Origin: Algoriphagus aquimarinus
GTDB taxonomy: Bacteria; Bacteroidota; Bacteroidia; Cytophagales; Cyclobacteriaceae
DNA: 64,000 nucleotides
Assembly: GCF_007997215.1 (NCBI RefSeq)
Contig: NZ_VORW01000005.1
Location: 62,001-126,000, forward strand
Direction: 5' to 3'
Shown here one piece after another: positions 45,075 to 53,440 of the stretch. Every line of letters begins with the position of its first letter. Position 1 is the first letter of the stretch. The notes beneath the pieces are model-generated. The model saw only the letters and a list, made by a program, of their open reading frames with translations, was not told the DNA's origin and made no database searches. A program made the position numbers and the translations under genes.

Positions 45075-46534
45075 GAATTCAATGTATTAGGCTCAATGTT
45101 CTTTTTGTCTTCTGATTTCTTAAAGCCAGTCCGGATCATATGCCCCCATCCTCCTTTGCCTTTGATAAAGTCCCAGTGGCCTTTGAGACCCCAGAGTACA
45201 ATCTTTGGATGAATTACTAGTGGCTCCAAAAAGGCAGTTACGATAAGCTTATTAAGGTCTTTTTTATCTTTGTAATTATTGTATGAAACCTGCTCATAGA
45301 GGATACTAAATGAGGATACCAGGATCGACAATAAGTACAAAACGATGAATAAAGCTATAAAATAGAAAGCTGAGAAATCACCAATAATTATTAGAGTGAT
45401 GGTATACAGTACACCCAACAGCTCTAGAACTGGCGCCATTTTTTCAAACACACTCCAATAGGGATACGACACTAATCCCATTACACCATAGTTCGGGTTG
45501 AGGGCCGTCACTTTATGAAGTTGAAGTGTTTCTATAGTACCACGTATCCAGCGATTTCTCTGTCTAGATAAAATTTCCTCACTCTCAGGCACCTCTGTCC
45601 AGCAAAGTGGATCAGGTACAAAAGATACTCTATAAGGAATATTTCTCTCTTCCATATGGCGACGCATACGCACCACCAGCTCCATGTCCTCGCCTACAGT
45701 CTTTGGGAAATAGCCTCCTACTTCCACTACAAGGTCGCGCTTGAAAAATCCAAATGCCCCAGAGATTAACATCAATCCATTAATTCTAGTCCAAGCCATT
45801 CTTCCCATCAAAAAGGCTCTACAATATTCGATGACCTGGAATTTACCTAAAAGTGTGGTAGGAACTCGGTAATTAGTCACCGTACCATCCACCACATCAC
45901 AATTGTTGGCAATACCAATCACTCCACCTACGGCAATGACTTTACGATTGGTCTCCTCCATAAATGGCCTTACCATACGGGTGATAGACTCATGAGAAAG
46001 AATGCAATCCACATCTATACAGGCCAATATCTCCTTGCTAGAAACATTGATACCAGCATTCAGTGCATCCGCCTTTCCTCCGTTTTCTTTGTCAATCACA
46101 ACCAATCGATTATAGGAGCGATTTTTTGATTTGTAAATCCCTCTGACTGGTTTTGCTTCAATTTCCTCATGGTATGCAAAATCAGTTAGCTGCAATTCGA
46201 AGGCATTGATGAGTTTAGTAAGCGTTTCATCTTTTGACCCATCGTTAATCACAATCACTTCAAACTTTCCATAATGAAGAGAAAGTAAGCTTTTAACATT
46301 TTGCACGATGGATTCACCTTCATTATAGGCTGGTGCCAAAATAGAAACCCCTGGAGCTAAGGGTGAAGTAATGATATCCTGATAGTCTGCAAACCTATTC
46401 TTTCTACGATGATCACGCATTTCCATTGCGCTGAGAATCATAATCAGCATATAAAGCACGATCACAGAAAAGCTGAGGACAAGAAAAATAAATCCTAGAA
46501 TTTCTAAAATAAGATAAAATAAAAAACTATACAT
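45071..46534 (-). CDS. Processive family 2 glycosyltransferase (PgaC/cellulose-synthase-like)
   Basis: This 487-residue membrane enzyme has an N-terminal hydrophobic segment (about 5-35), a catalytic domain with 'VIVINDGSKDET', 'CIDVDCILSHE', 'GEDMELVVRMRR' and 'RQRNRWIRGT' (the Q..RW motif of processive enzymes), and two or more C-terminal membrane helices (about 365-420). It lacks a PilZ domain. It probably polymerises a beta-linked polysaccharide and threads it through the inner membrane. It overlaps the HEAT gene upstream by 8 bp. Confidence 0.9.
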   Translation of the reverse strand: MYSFLFYLILEILGFIFLVLSFSVIVLYMLIMILSAMEMRDHRRKNRFADYQDIITSPLAPGVSILAPAYNEGESIVQNVKSLLSLHYGKFEVIVINDGSKDETLTKLINAFELQLTDFAYHEEIEAKPVRGIYKSKNRSYNRLVVIDKENGGKADALNAGINVSSKEILACIDVDCILSHESITRMVRPFMEETNRKVIAVGGVIGIANNCDVVDGTVTNYRVPTTLLGKFQVIEYCRAFLMGRMAWTRINGLMLISGAFGFFKRDLVVEVGGYFPKTVGEDMELVVRMRRHMEERNIPYRVSFVPDPLCWTEVPESEEILSRQRNRWIRGTIETLQLHKVTALNPNYGVMGLVSYPYWSVFEKMAPVLELLGVLYTITLIIIGDFSAFYFIALFIVLYLLSILVSSFSILYEQVSYNNYKDKKDLNKLIVTAFLEPLVIHPKIVLWGLKGHWDFIKGKGGWGHMIRTGFKKSEDKKNIEPNTLNS

Positions 46535-48086
46535 CTTGTAGTAAGGAGTCTGATAAGTGCATACTAATTCTCATTACCTCCGGATTCTCACTTTCATTAA
46601 TAAACTGATTATAAACCGCTGCATCGAGATTCTGCAAGCTATTCAACAAGACCATTTTTAGCCTAAACTCAGGTGCTTTATTTAATAATTCACAAATAAT
46701 CTTGGCAGAAGTAGCATCACCTATTGCTCCTGCAGCCTTGGCTGCTACTGATACTAATGCTATGTTTTCAGACTTCAAACTACCATTGATCAATTCAGTA
46801 TGTGCCGGAACCCCCAAATATTCGAATGTTTTGATAATCTCAATTTTCTCCTCTTCGGTAACAGAACCTGACTTCTCCTCCAAGGTTTCCAAGAGATCTA
46901 CCCGACCAATCACCCGGACAAGTTTATATCCAAATAGCCTGATACTTTGATTTCTAGAGTCAAAGAGCATTTCAATATGAAGTTCACGCGTAGTATGAAG
47001 AAACTTGATGATCCTCAAATAATTCATCTGCTGCCAACGGGAAAGTGGAAAAGTCTGATCACGCAGAAAAGATAGATCCACACTGTCTGAAAGTGTCAGA
47101 ATCGTAGCTACAGCTTGAGAGCGCACATAGAAATTAGGAGAATTGATATGCTGCTTTACCGCATATATAGCTTCCGTCAAATCCATTTCATTGACCTCAA
47201 CTAATCCGGTGACTACCGTATCCCATTTGGAACTTTTAAGCTTTTTGAGGGAAGACTTGTCAAGATCCAACCTTTTGTAAAGAGCTTTAAGCATAAGCTT
47301 AAAATCACCTTTCATCGTTTTGTTCAACGCAAGTATTCTCTCAACGAGCACTTGAACATAGAAAGGCTTTTTAAGTTGCTTGGCAGGGAAATAGCCGTTT
47401 AGCTCCTCATCACTTAGGGATTCTAATTCTTCTAGCGTTTTTTCAAACAATATTTCAGAAAGTGGTGCTACAATTTGCTCATCGTATAATACCAGTAATT
47501 TTTCCTTCTGATTTCTTCTTGCTTTAAATATCAACATAAAGAGGATCATGCTGAATGCGAAAATGAAGAAAAGTAAAATGACAAGGCTAACTGCAAAAAT
47601 TTTAATCTCACTAAAATAGGCATAGGTGCCTTTAAGAAAAGGAGAATACTTATTTCTAGAAGCAAGGGAGATTAAATCCTTACCATTAGAATCCCCTGCA
47701 ACAGTAGGCTCTATATCGCCATTTCTAAGAAGGTTTGAAACGTACTCTTGAGTAGCTTTGAATGTATTCGGATCACTATAGATCAAATATTGTATTTCCA
47801 AATCGTATTCATACGATCGTAAAACACTATCCTTCAGCCTAAGGGCAGTTGCAAAATCGCGAACTATACCCGATTGAAGAGATCTGTTGAGGGCACTATC
47901 CAAGATATAAGCTTTAGAAGAATCCACTAAACGGAATTGCAACCCTGGAATTTTACCTTGACTCTTTAAAAAATTGGCAAATGAAACAGAATCAGCAAAG
48001 ACAGGTTCATCCTGCCCCAAAACAATATCTGTTTTGATAATCAAAAACAGCAAGGACACAAGTGCAACTGCGTTTTTAACTTTCAT
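46527..48086 (-). CDS. Membrane protein with cytoplasmic HEAT repeats
   Basis: This 519-residue protein has a signal peptide (about 1-24), a periplasmic segment (about 25-160), one membrane helix (about 162-187) and a cytoplasmic HEAT-like helical array (about 205-515, 'LEEKSGSVTEEEKIEIIKTFEYLG', 'VSVAAKAAGAIGDATSAKIICELL'). It is the second gene of the cluster, 4 bp after the receiver gene, and overlaps the glycosyltransferase. It could scaffold the synthase and receive the signal from the receiver protein; this is inference. Confidence 0.78.
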   Translation of the reverse strand: MKVKNAVALVSLLFLIIKTDIVLGQDEPVFADSVSFANFLKSQGKIPGLQFRLVDSSKAYILDSALNRSLQSGIVRDFATALRLKDSVLRSYEYDLEIQYLIYSDPNTFKATQEYVSNLLRNGDIEPTVAGDSNGKDLISLASRNKYSPFLKGTYAYFSEIKIFAVSLVILLFFIFAFSMILFMLIFKARRNQKEKLLVLYDEQIVAPLSEILFEKTLEELESLSDEELNGYFPAKQLKKPFYVQVLVERILALNKTMKGDFKLMLKALYKRLDLDKSSLKKLKSSKWDTVVTGLVEVNEMDLTEAIYAVKQHINSPNFYVRSQAVATILTLSDSVDLSFLRDQTFPLSRWQQMNYLRIIKFLHTTRELHIEMLFDSRNQSIRLFGYKLVRVIGRVDLLETLEEKSGSVTEEEKIEIIKTFEYLGVPAHTELINGSLKSENIALVSVAAKAAGAIGDATSAKIICELLNKAPEFRLKMVLLNSLQNLDAAVYNQFINESENPEVMRISMHLSDSLLQDV

Positions 48087-48090
48087 GAAT

Positions 48091-48453
48091 TTAAGACTTA
48101 AGAATACGCTTTACACGAATTGCTAATTCATTTGGATTGAATGGCTTAGGGATAAAATCTGATACCCCTAAATTGAATGCTTCCAAAACTATTTTTTCTT
48201 CCTCTCCCAATGAACTTAGGACTATAATAGGAACTTCAGGTTTTGTCTTTCTGGCATGGTGAATGATTTCGATTCCATTTTTGAATGGCATCATCACATC
48301 TGTGATTATCAGGTCAAGCGTTTCTGTATCGATAGCTGTTATACCTGCATTACCATCTTTTACTAATACAGTATCATATCCATCCTTCTTTAGACGGAAT
48401 TGAACTAGACTAGAGATAAGCAAATCATCTTCGATGATTAGGATTTTTTTCAT
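48091..48453 (-). CDS. Single-domain response regulator
   Basis: This 120-residue CheY-like receiver has the acidic pair Asp9-Asp10, phospho-acceptor Asp52 in 'LDLIITDVMMPFKNG', a Ser switch in 'IIVLSSLGEEE' and Lys in 'FIPKPFNP'. It has no output domain. It is the first gene of the exopolysaccharide-type cluster, with a -7-like TATCTTTG 24 bp upstream. No histidine kinase is nearby. It likely controls the membrane HEAT protein or synthase directly. Confidence 0.9.
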   Translation of the reverse strand: MKKILIIEDDLLISSLVQFRLKKDGYDTVLVKDGNAGITAIDTETLDLIITDVMMPFKNGIEIIHHARKTKPEVPIIVLSSLGEEEKIVLEAFNLGVSDFIPKPFNPNELAIRVKRILKS

Positions 48454-48476
48454 TATTCGTCGGGTGACACTTGGCT

Positions 48477-48484
48477 CAAAGATA
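48477..48484 (-). promoter_or_regulatory. -7 box of the exopolysaccharide-type cluster
   Basis: On the minus strand TATCTTTG matches TAnnTTTG and lies 24 bp before the receiver ATG. No TTTG was found at the proper -33 spacing, so the call is tentative. Confidence 0.4.
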
Positions 48485-48766
48485 GTATCTATAAGCTAAT
48501 TACATACCCCTAATACCAATCAAATAAAATCATATTAAAAAGAAGAGTTTTTGTGTTGACAAAACAGTATTTCAAACTCAACATCTTGCCATTGGTCAAA
48601 TAATGAGTCGCAAAAAAAAAATCTAAATGGATAAAGAAAACCCTTTTATTAGCTTGCTTATCAAAATATAAACCAAATACGATGAGGAGATTGAATATTT
48701 ATTGAAGTCCATATGGGCATTTTTCAGTGTTAAATCATCCACATTATTTAAAACCATTTCAACCTT
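48485..48766. other. Divergent intergenic region
   Basis: About 280 bp between the exopolysaccharide-type cluster and the amidohydrolase operon. It is AT-rich, and I see no ORF or repeat. Confidence 0.45.
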
Positions 48767-50464
48767 ATGAAAAAAAATCTACTGCATGCAGGTGTGTTTT
48801 GTTTGCTGGTTGCAGGATGGCTTTCTTCCACCTTGGCTTATGCGCAAAGCGACCCATCTGGAAAGAAACGAATCACTGATACCTATGCAATCACAAATGC
48901 AACTGTTTTCACAGCTCCTGGCCAAGCCGGGGTCAAAGCTACCGTCCTCATTAAGAACGGATTAATACAAGGAGTAGGAACAAACCTCACACTTCCTAAA
49001 GAAGCGAAACTAATTGCCGGTGACTCCTTATTTATATACCCTGGCTTTATTGATGGTGCCGGTGATGTAGGAATCACCAAACCAAAGGATCCTGAAAAGC
49101 CAGAAAACTTTGTTTCTTCAAATCCTCCTGATGAAATCGCAGGAATTACCCCTTGGAGATCAGCCACCGATCAGTTTTCTCTCAAAGACAGCAAAGTTGA
49201 CGATCTAAGAAAGGTTGGATTTACGATAGTTCAGATTATGCCTGATGGCGGTATGATTGCGGGCAAAGCAGCTATTGTGCTGTTAGGTTCTGAGAACTCC
49301 ACCAATTTATTGGTAGATAACTCTGGCTTGGCGGCTAGTTTCAGAGCTTCTAGAGGAATGTATCCAGGCACTGCAGTAGGTGTTATGGCAAAATTCAGAG
49401 AGGTATATGACAATACTAAGCTGACTTCCCAGAGATCGCAAAAATACACTACAGTAGCTGGCCTAAAGCGCCCAGAGATCACACCTACTTATTCTGCTAT
49501 GGAAGAAGTAGTAGCAGGTAAGATTCCTGTACTCTTTTCCGCATCATCAGAGTTGGAAATCCGAAGAGCCATTAGCCTTCAAAAAGAAAAAGGCTTCAAA
49601 CTAGTTTTGACTGGTCTGGAAGAATACGAAGAAGTTTTGGATGTGATCAAAGCTTCAGGAGCTGGAGTATTGGTCAAACTGGAAATTCCGGATGATAAGG
49701 CAATCAAAGCACAAAAAGAAGATGCCAAGGATGAAGTAAAGGAGCTTAATGCACGCGTTAAAAAAGCCTATGACAATGCACTTGCACAAGCGGGTAAATT
49801 GGAAGCTGCCGGAATTCCTTTCGCATTCACTACTTCAGGAGTGAAATCAGGAGATATCATGAAAGCTATGAGAACAATGATAGCAAATGGTCTTTCAGAA
49901 AAAGCGGCCCTTGCAGCCTTGACTACTAATGCAGCAGCAATTTTGGGAATCAATAAAGTTGCCGGATCAATTGAGAAAGGTAAAATAGCAAACTTGATTA
50001 TGAGTACTGATTCTATTTTCGCAGAAGACTCACAGATCAAGCATGTAGTAGTAGATGGATTCGTCTTCGATTATGAGACAAAAGCGAAAAAGAAAGCTCC
50101 AAAAGACGGTGAAGGAAAAGGAGCAGTGAAAATTGAAGGAAACTGGGATTACACTTCTGAAAGCCCTGCAGGCTCAGGTTCTGGAGTACTATCTATTCAA
50201 AAAGATGGCTCAAACTATACAGGATCTATCACTTACGATGACCCATCAGGTTCTGGTAAGGCATCCTCTCCTATCAAAAATGTAGTGTTGGATGGAAGCA
50301 CCTTATCATTTTCATTCAATATTTCAGCAAATGAAATGGTCATCACGGTAGACGTAAAAGGTGAAGTTAGCGAAGGAAGCTATGAAGCCTCTATGACTGT
50401 TGGCGAATTTGGATCATTTCCATTCGAAGGCACACTCAATCCAACTCTAATCGCTAACAAGTAA
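48767..50464 (+). CDS. Amidohydrolase-like exported protein lacking HxH (first of three)
   Basis: This 565-residue protein has a signal peptide (about 1-27, ending LAYAQ) and the amidohydrolase fold to about residue 440, ending in the typical 'VAGSIEKGKIANLIMSTDSIF'. The metal motif that normally reads PGxIDxHxH is here 'YPGFIDGAGDVG' (91-102), so both histidines are replaced (Ala98, Asp100). No other His-rich metal sites are visible. An added C-terminal beta domain (about 450-565) has Ser/Gly-rich strands. It is probably inactive as a metal hydrolase and may bind a ligand or assist the next gene, which starts 94 bp later. Confidence 0.8.
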   Translation: MKKNLLHAGVFCLLVAGWLSSTLAYAQSDPSGKKRITDTYAITNATVFTAPGQAGVKATVLIKNGLIQGVGTNLTLPKEAKLIAGDSLFIYPGFIDGAGDVGITKPKDPEKPENFVSSNPPDEIAGITPWRSATDQFSLKDSKVDDLRKVGFTIVQIMPDGGMIAGKAAIVLLGSENSTNLLVDNSGLAASFRASRGMYPGTAVGVMAKFREVYDNTKLTSQRSQKYTTVAGLKRPEITPTYSAMEEVVAGKIPVLFSASSELEIRRAISLQKEKGFKLVLTGLEEYEEVLDVIKASGAGVLVKLEIPDDKAIKAQKEDAKDEVKELNARVKKAYDNALAQAGKLEAAGIPFAFTTSGVKSGDIMKAMRTMIANGLSEKAALAALTTNAAAILGINKVAGSIEKGKIANLIMSTDSIFAEDSQIKHVVVDGFVFDYETKAKKKAPKDGEGKGAVKIEGNWDYTSESPAGSGSGVLSIQKDGSNYTGSITYDDPSGSGKASSPIKNVVLDGSTLSFSFNISANEMVITVDVKGEVSEGSYEASMTVGEFGSFPFEGTLNPTLIANK

Positions 50465-50468
50465 AGAC

Positions 50469-50558
50469 ATGAAATCGAACATGACACACGCGACAAAAAG
50501 GAGGATGATTATAAGCTATGTGAGATTCCATGTGGCCTTAAAATCTAATTGCAAACAC
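50469..50558 (+). repeat. Dispersed extragenic repeat, copy C
   Basis: ATGAAATCGAAC, GATGATTATA, TGTGAGATTCC and TGGCCTTAAAA occur in family order with nearly the same spacing as copy A. It ends at the start codon of the middle amidohydrolase gene (50559). Its 5' bases would form a false in-frame N-terminal extension of that gene. Confidence 0.8.
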
Positions 50559-51944
50559 ATGAAAAAAGTAAATTATTTTCTTGCCGTTCTGTTGGGTCTG
50601 AGTATTCAGTTTGCCTCAGCCCAAGTGAAAAAAGGCAGTGTATTAATAAAGAACGCTACCGTTCTTACAGTTACAAAGGGAACGTTGGAGAATTCAGATG
50701 TTCTTGTTCAAGATGGTATCATCAAGAAAGTCGGCCAAAATCTAAGTGCTCCATCAGGAGTACAGACTATAGACGCTACTGGTAAGTATGTAATGCCAGG
50801 AATCATAGATGCTCACTCTCACCTAGGTTTGGATGTGGTAAATGAAGCCACTTCCCCTATCGTGGCTGAAGTGAGAATGAAGGATATGGTGAATCCATAT
50901 GAAGTTGGTATATATCGTGCATTAGCTGGTGGAGTTACTATCTCACATGCTATGCACGGATCTGCCAATGTGATTGGAGGGCAAAACGCTACGCTGAAAC
51001 ATAGATGGGGATCTACTGATCCTGCAGACATCATTATGCAAGATGCTCCCCGTACAATCAAATTCGCTTTGGGTGAAAACCCAACGAGAGTTCACGGAAG
51101 AGGAAATGGTATCCAACCGCGTACGAGAATGGGTGTTGAGGCAGTTCTTAGAAATGGTTTCAATGAAGCTATTCAATACAAGAAAGCTTGGAGCGAATAC
51201 AATGCAGCTGCATCTCAGAAAAACAGTACAGCTCTTCCTCCTGTTCACAATGAAAGACTTCAGGTCCTTTCAGACATTATAGATGGAAAGATCATCATTC
51301 ACTGTCACTCGTACCGTGCAGATGAGATCTACATGCTGATCAATGTTGCCAGAGACTTTGGTATCACCAAACTAGTTTTCCAGCACACAAACGAAGGTTT
51401 CAAAGTGGCTCCGGAAATCGCGGAATACACCATGGGGGCTTCAGTATTTGCTGACTGGTGGGCATATAAGATGGAAGTATATTATTCCACTGCTTACAAT
51501 GCTGCTATCCTAACAGCAAATGGCGCTATCACTTCTATCAATTCCGATGATGCTGAGTTGATCCGTCACCTCTACCATGAAGCTGCAAAAACTCAGCGCT
51601 ATGGTGGAATGACTGACGATCAGGCATTGTCAATGATTACTATTAATCCAGCCAAGCAATTGGGAATCGCGGATAAGGTGGGCTCAATTGAGGAAGGTAA
51701 GCAAGCTGATTTGGTGATTTTCGAAGGTCATCCTTTATCCTCTTATACTATTCCCCAAATGACCTTTGTAGATGGGGTGAAATATTTCGATATCAAGGAA
51801 GATGCGAATGATCAGCGATTGAAAGTGAGTGCTACAGAGATGGTAGAACCTATCATGATCTTTGAAGGTCACGATAGCAGATGTATGCAGGATACTGAGA
51901 GTCTATTCGAGACTACAGAGGCACTATTCAATTTAAATCATTAA
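50559..51944 (+). CDS. Metal-dependent amidohydrolase, exported (second of three)
   Basis: The start at 50559 gives 461 residues with a clean signal peptide ('KKVNYFLAVLLGLSIQFASA'); the upstream in-frame ATG at 50469 lies within the repeat. The metal motif is complete ('MPGIIDAHSHLG', His86 and His88), with further ligands in 'IIHCHSYRADEI', 'VFQHTNEGF' and 'INSDDAE'. It is of the imidazolonepropionase/prolidase-like amidohydrolase type and probably cleaves a small peptide or cyclic amide in the periplasm. The third amidohydrolase follows after 21 bp. Confidence 0.88.
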   Translation: MKKVNYFLAVLLGLSIQFASAQVKKGSVLIKNATVLTVTKGTLENSDVLVQDGIIKKVGQNLSAPSGVQTIDATGKYVMPGIIDAHSHLGLDVVNEATSPIVAEVRMKDMVNPYEVGIYRALAGGVTISHAMHGSANVIGGQNATLKHRWGSTDPADIIMQDAPRTIKFALGENPTRVHGRGNGIQPRTRMGVEAVLRNGFNEAIQYKKAWSEYNAAASQKNSTALPPVHNERLQVLSDIIDGKIIIHCHSYRADEIYMLINVARDFGITKLVFQHTNEGFKVAPEIAEYTMGASVFADWWAYKMEVYYSTAYNAAILTANGAITSINSDDAELIRHLYHEAAKTQRYGGMTDDQALSMITINPAKQLGIADKVGSIEEGKQADLVIFEGHPLSSYTIPQMTFVDGVKYFDIKEDANDQRLKVSATEMVEPIMIFEGHDSRCMQDTESLFETTEALFNLNH

Positions 51945-51965
51945 TCACCCGTAATTAAAGAAGAC

Positions 51966-53267
51966 ATGCAAAGACTAAATAAAATCTTTTTCGCCTTCCT
52001 CCTGGCCTTATTGCCTATGATGGCGATGGCACAGATTGACGGGGAAGTGATCAAACCAAGAGCGGGTAAATTTTTACTTAAGAATGCTACAGTTGTCACC
52101 ATTACTAAAGGTGTATTAACAAACACCTCTGTATTGGTGGAAGATGGAAAAATCAAGGAAGTTGGTGCAAATATCTCTGCCGATGGAGCAGAAGTAATAG
52201 ACTGTACTGGCAAATTTATCTATCCAGGAATGATTGACGGAGGCACTAAACTGGGCCTTGTAGAAATCAACTCAGTGGCTGAAACAGTCGATTATGCAGA
52301 AATAGGAAATTTCACTCCTAATATGCAGGCTTTGACCACCGTAAACCCTAATTCAGTTGCAATTCCTGTGACCAGAGTTTCTGGTGTAACTACTGTGCTA
52401 GCTGTTCCTTCGGGAGGCTTATTCCCAGGCACAGCTGCATTGATCAATCTAAATGGCTACACTCCGGATCAAATGTATGCAGGTTTCAAAGCTATTGTGA
52501 TGAGCTTCCCAAGTTCTGGGCGTCGTGGCAGATTTGACCGTAGATCTGATGATGACATCAAAAAAGCAAATGAAAAAGCTCTAAAAGAAGCAAACGAACT
52601 TTGGGACAATGCTGTAAGCTACGCGGCTATGTCTGCAAATGGTGCTGAACTGGAATACTATCCTGAGATGGCCCAGCTTGCAAAAGCTACAACTGGTGAA
52701 CTTCCACTTTTGATCGAAGTGAATGCTGCTTCAGATATCCAAGCAGCGATCAAATGGGTAGAAGGTAAAGATGCCAAGGTAATCTTTTCCGGAGTATCCG
52801 AAGGCTGGAGAGTAGCTGATGAAATCGCTAAAGCTGGCATCCCAGTGGTAACTGGCCCTATTCAGGCACTTCCAACTCGTGATTCAGATCGTTATGATAC
52901 TCCTTATGCTAATGCAGGTAAAATGGCTAAAGCTGGAGTGAAAGTAGCTATCAGAACTGACGGACAAGAGAACGTAAGAAACCTTCCATTCTTTGCGGCA
53001 TTCGCAGCTGCCTATGGCATGGGCAAAGAAGAAGCTTGGAAGGCTGTTACAATCAATACTGCTGAGATTTTCGGTGTGGCTGACAAGTACGGATCAGTAG
53101 AGGCTGGTAAAGTAGCCAACTTGATCGTTGCTGATGGAGATCCTTTCGAAACAAGGACTAACATCATGCATGTGTTCATCGATGGTTATAGAATGCCACT
53201 TTCTAACCGTCAAATCAGACTTTACCAAGAGTTCCTTGATCGTTCTCCTGGATTGAAAATAAATTAG
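51966..53267 (+). CDS. Amidohydrolase-like exported protein lacking HxH (third of three)
   Basis: This 433-residue protein has a signal peptide (about 1-22, ending MAMAQ) and overall amidohydrolase layout, including the C-terminal 'YGSVEAGKVANLIVADGDPFE'. The motif PGxIDxHxH reads 'YPGMIDGGTKLG' (Gly93 and Lys95 for the two His), so the binuclear metal site is lost in the same place as in the first paralogue. It may be a non-catalytic partner of the middle protein. It is co-directional with its neighbours. Confidence 0.8.
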   Translation: MQRLNKIFFAFLLALLPMMAMAQIDGEVIKPRAGKFLLKNATVVTITKGVLTNTSVLVEDGKIKEVGANISADGAEVIDCTGKFIYPGMIDGGTKLGLVEINSVAETVDYAEIGNFTPNMQALTTVNPNSVAIPVTRVSGVTTVLAVPSGGLFPGTAALINLNGYTPDQMYAGFKAIVMSFPSSGRRGRFDRRSDDDIKKANEKALKEANELWDNAVSYAAMSANGAELEYYPEMAQLAKATTGELPLLIEVNAASDIQAAIKWVEGKDAKVIFSGVSEGWRVADEIAKAGIPVVTGPIQALPTRDSDRYDTPYANAGKMAKAGVKVAIRTDGQENVRNLPFFAAFAAAYGMGKEEAWKAVTINTAEIFGVADKYGSVEAGKVANLIVADGDPFETRTNIMHVFIDGYRMPLSNRQIRLYQEFLDRSPGLKIN

Positions 53268-53342
53268 TCATCTGATTTAAGTTAATTTTAACCACAAGGA
53301 GAGTTCAGATTTTGGACGGTTCTTGTGGTTATTGTTTTTTTT

Positions 53343-53414
53343 TGAAAGGCCACATAGTATCCCGCACGGAGAATAATCATCTTAGAGATGTTCATTGTCA
53401 TGCTCGATTTCTTA
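53343..53414 (-). repeat. Dispersed extragenic repeat, copy D (reverse orientation)
   Basis: On the minus strand it reads AAGAAATCGAGCATGA, then GATGATTATTCT, then TGCGGGATACT and ATGTGGCCTTTCAAA, matching copies A-C with more substitutions. It lies between the third amidohydrolase and the NlpC/P60 gene, and no gene start follows it in its own orientation. Confidence 0.7.
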
Positions 53415-53440
53415 TGGTTTTCATTTATTTTGCCCCAGTT

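Noticed and set aside
50469-50558. 30-residue N-terminal extension of the middle amidohydrolase
   Set aside because: It is encoded by the dispersed repeat, has no signal peptide character and precedes a perfect signal peptide at 50559.
53312-53440. 43-residue N-terminal extension of the NlpC/P60 protein
   Set aside because: It lies over the reversed repeat; the ATG at 53441 gives a clean lipoprotein signal.
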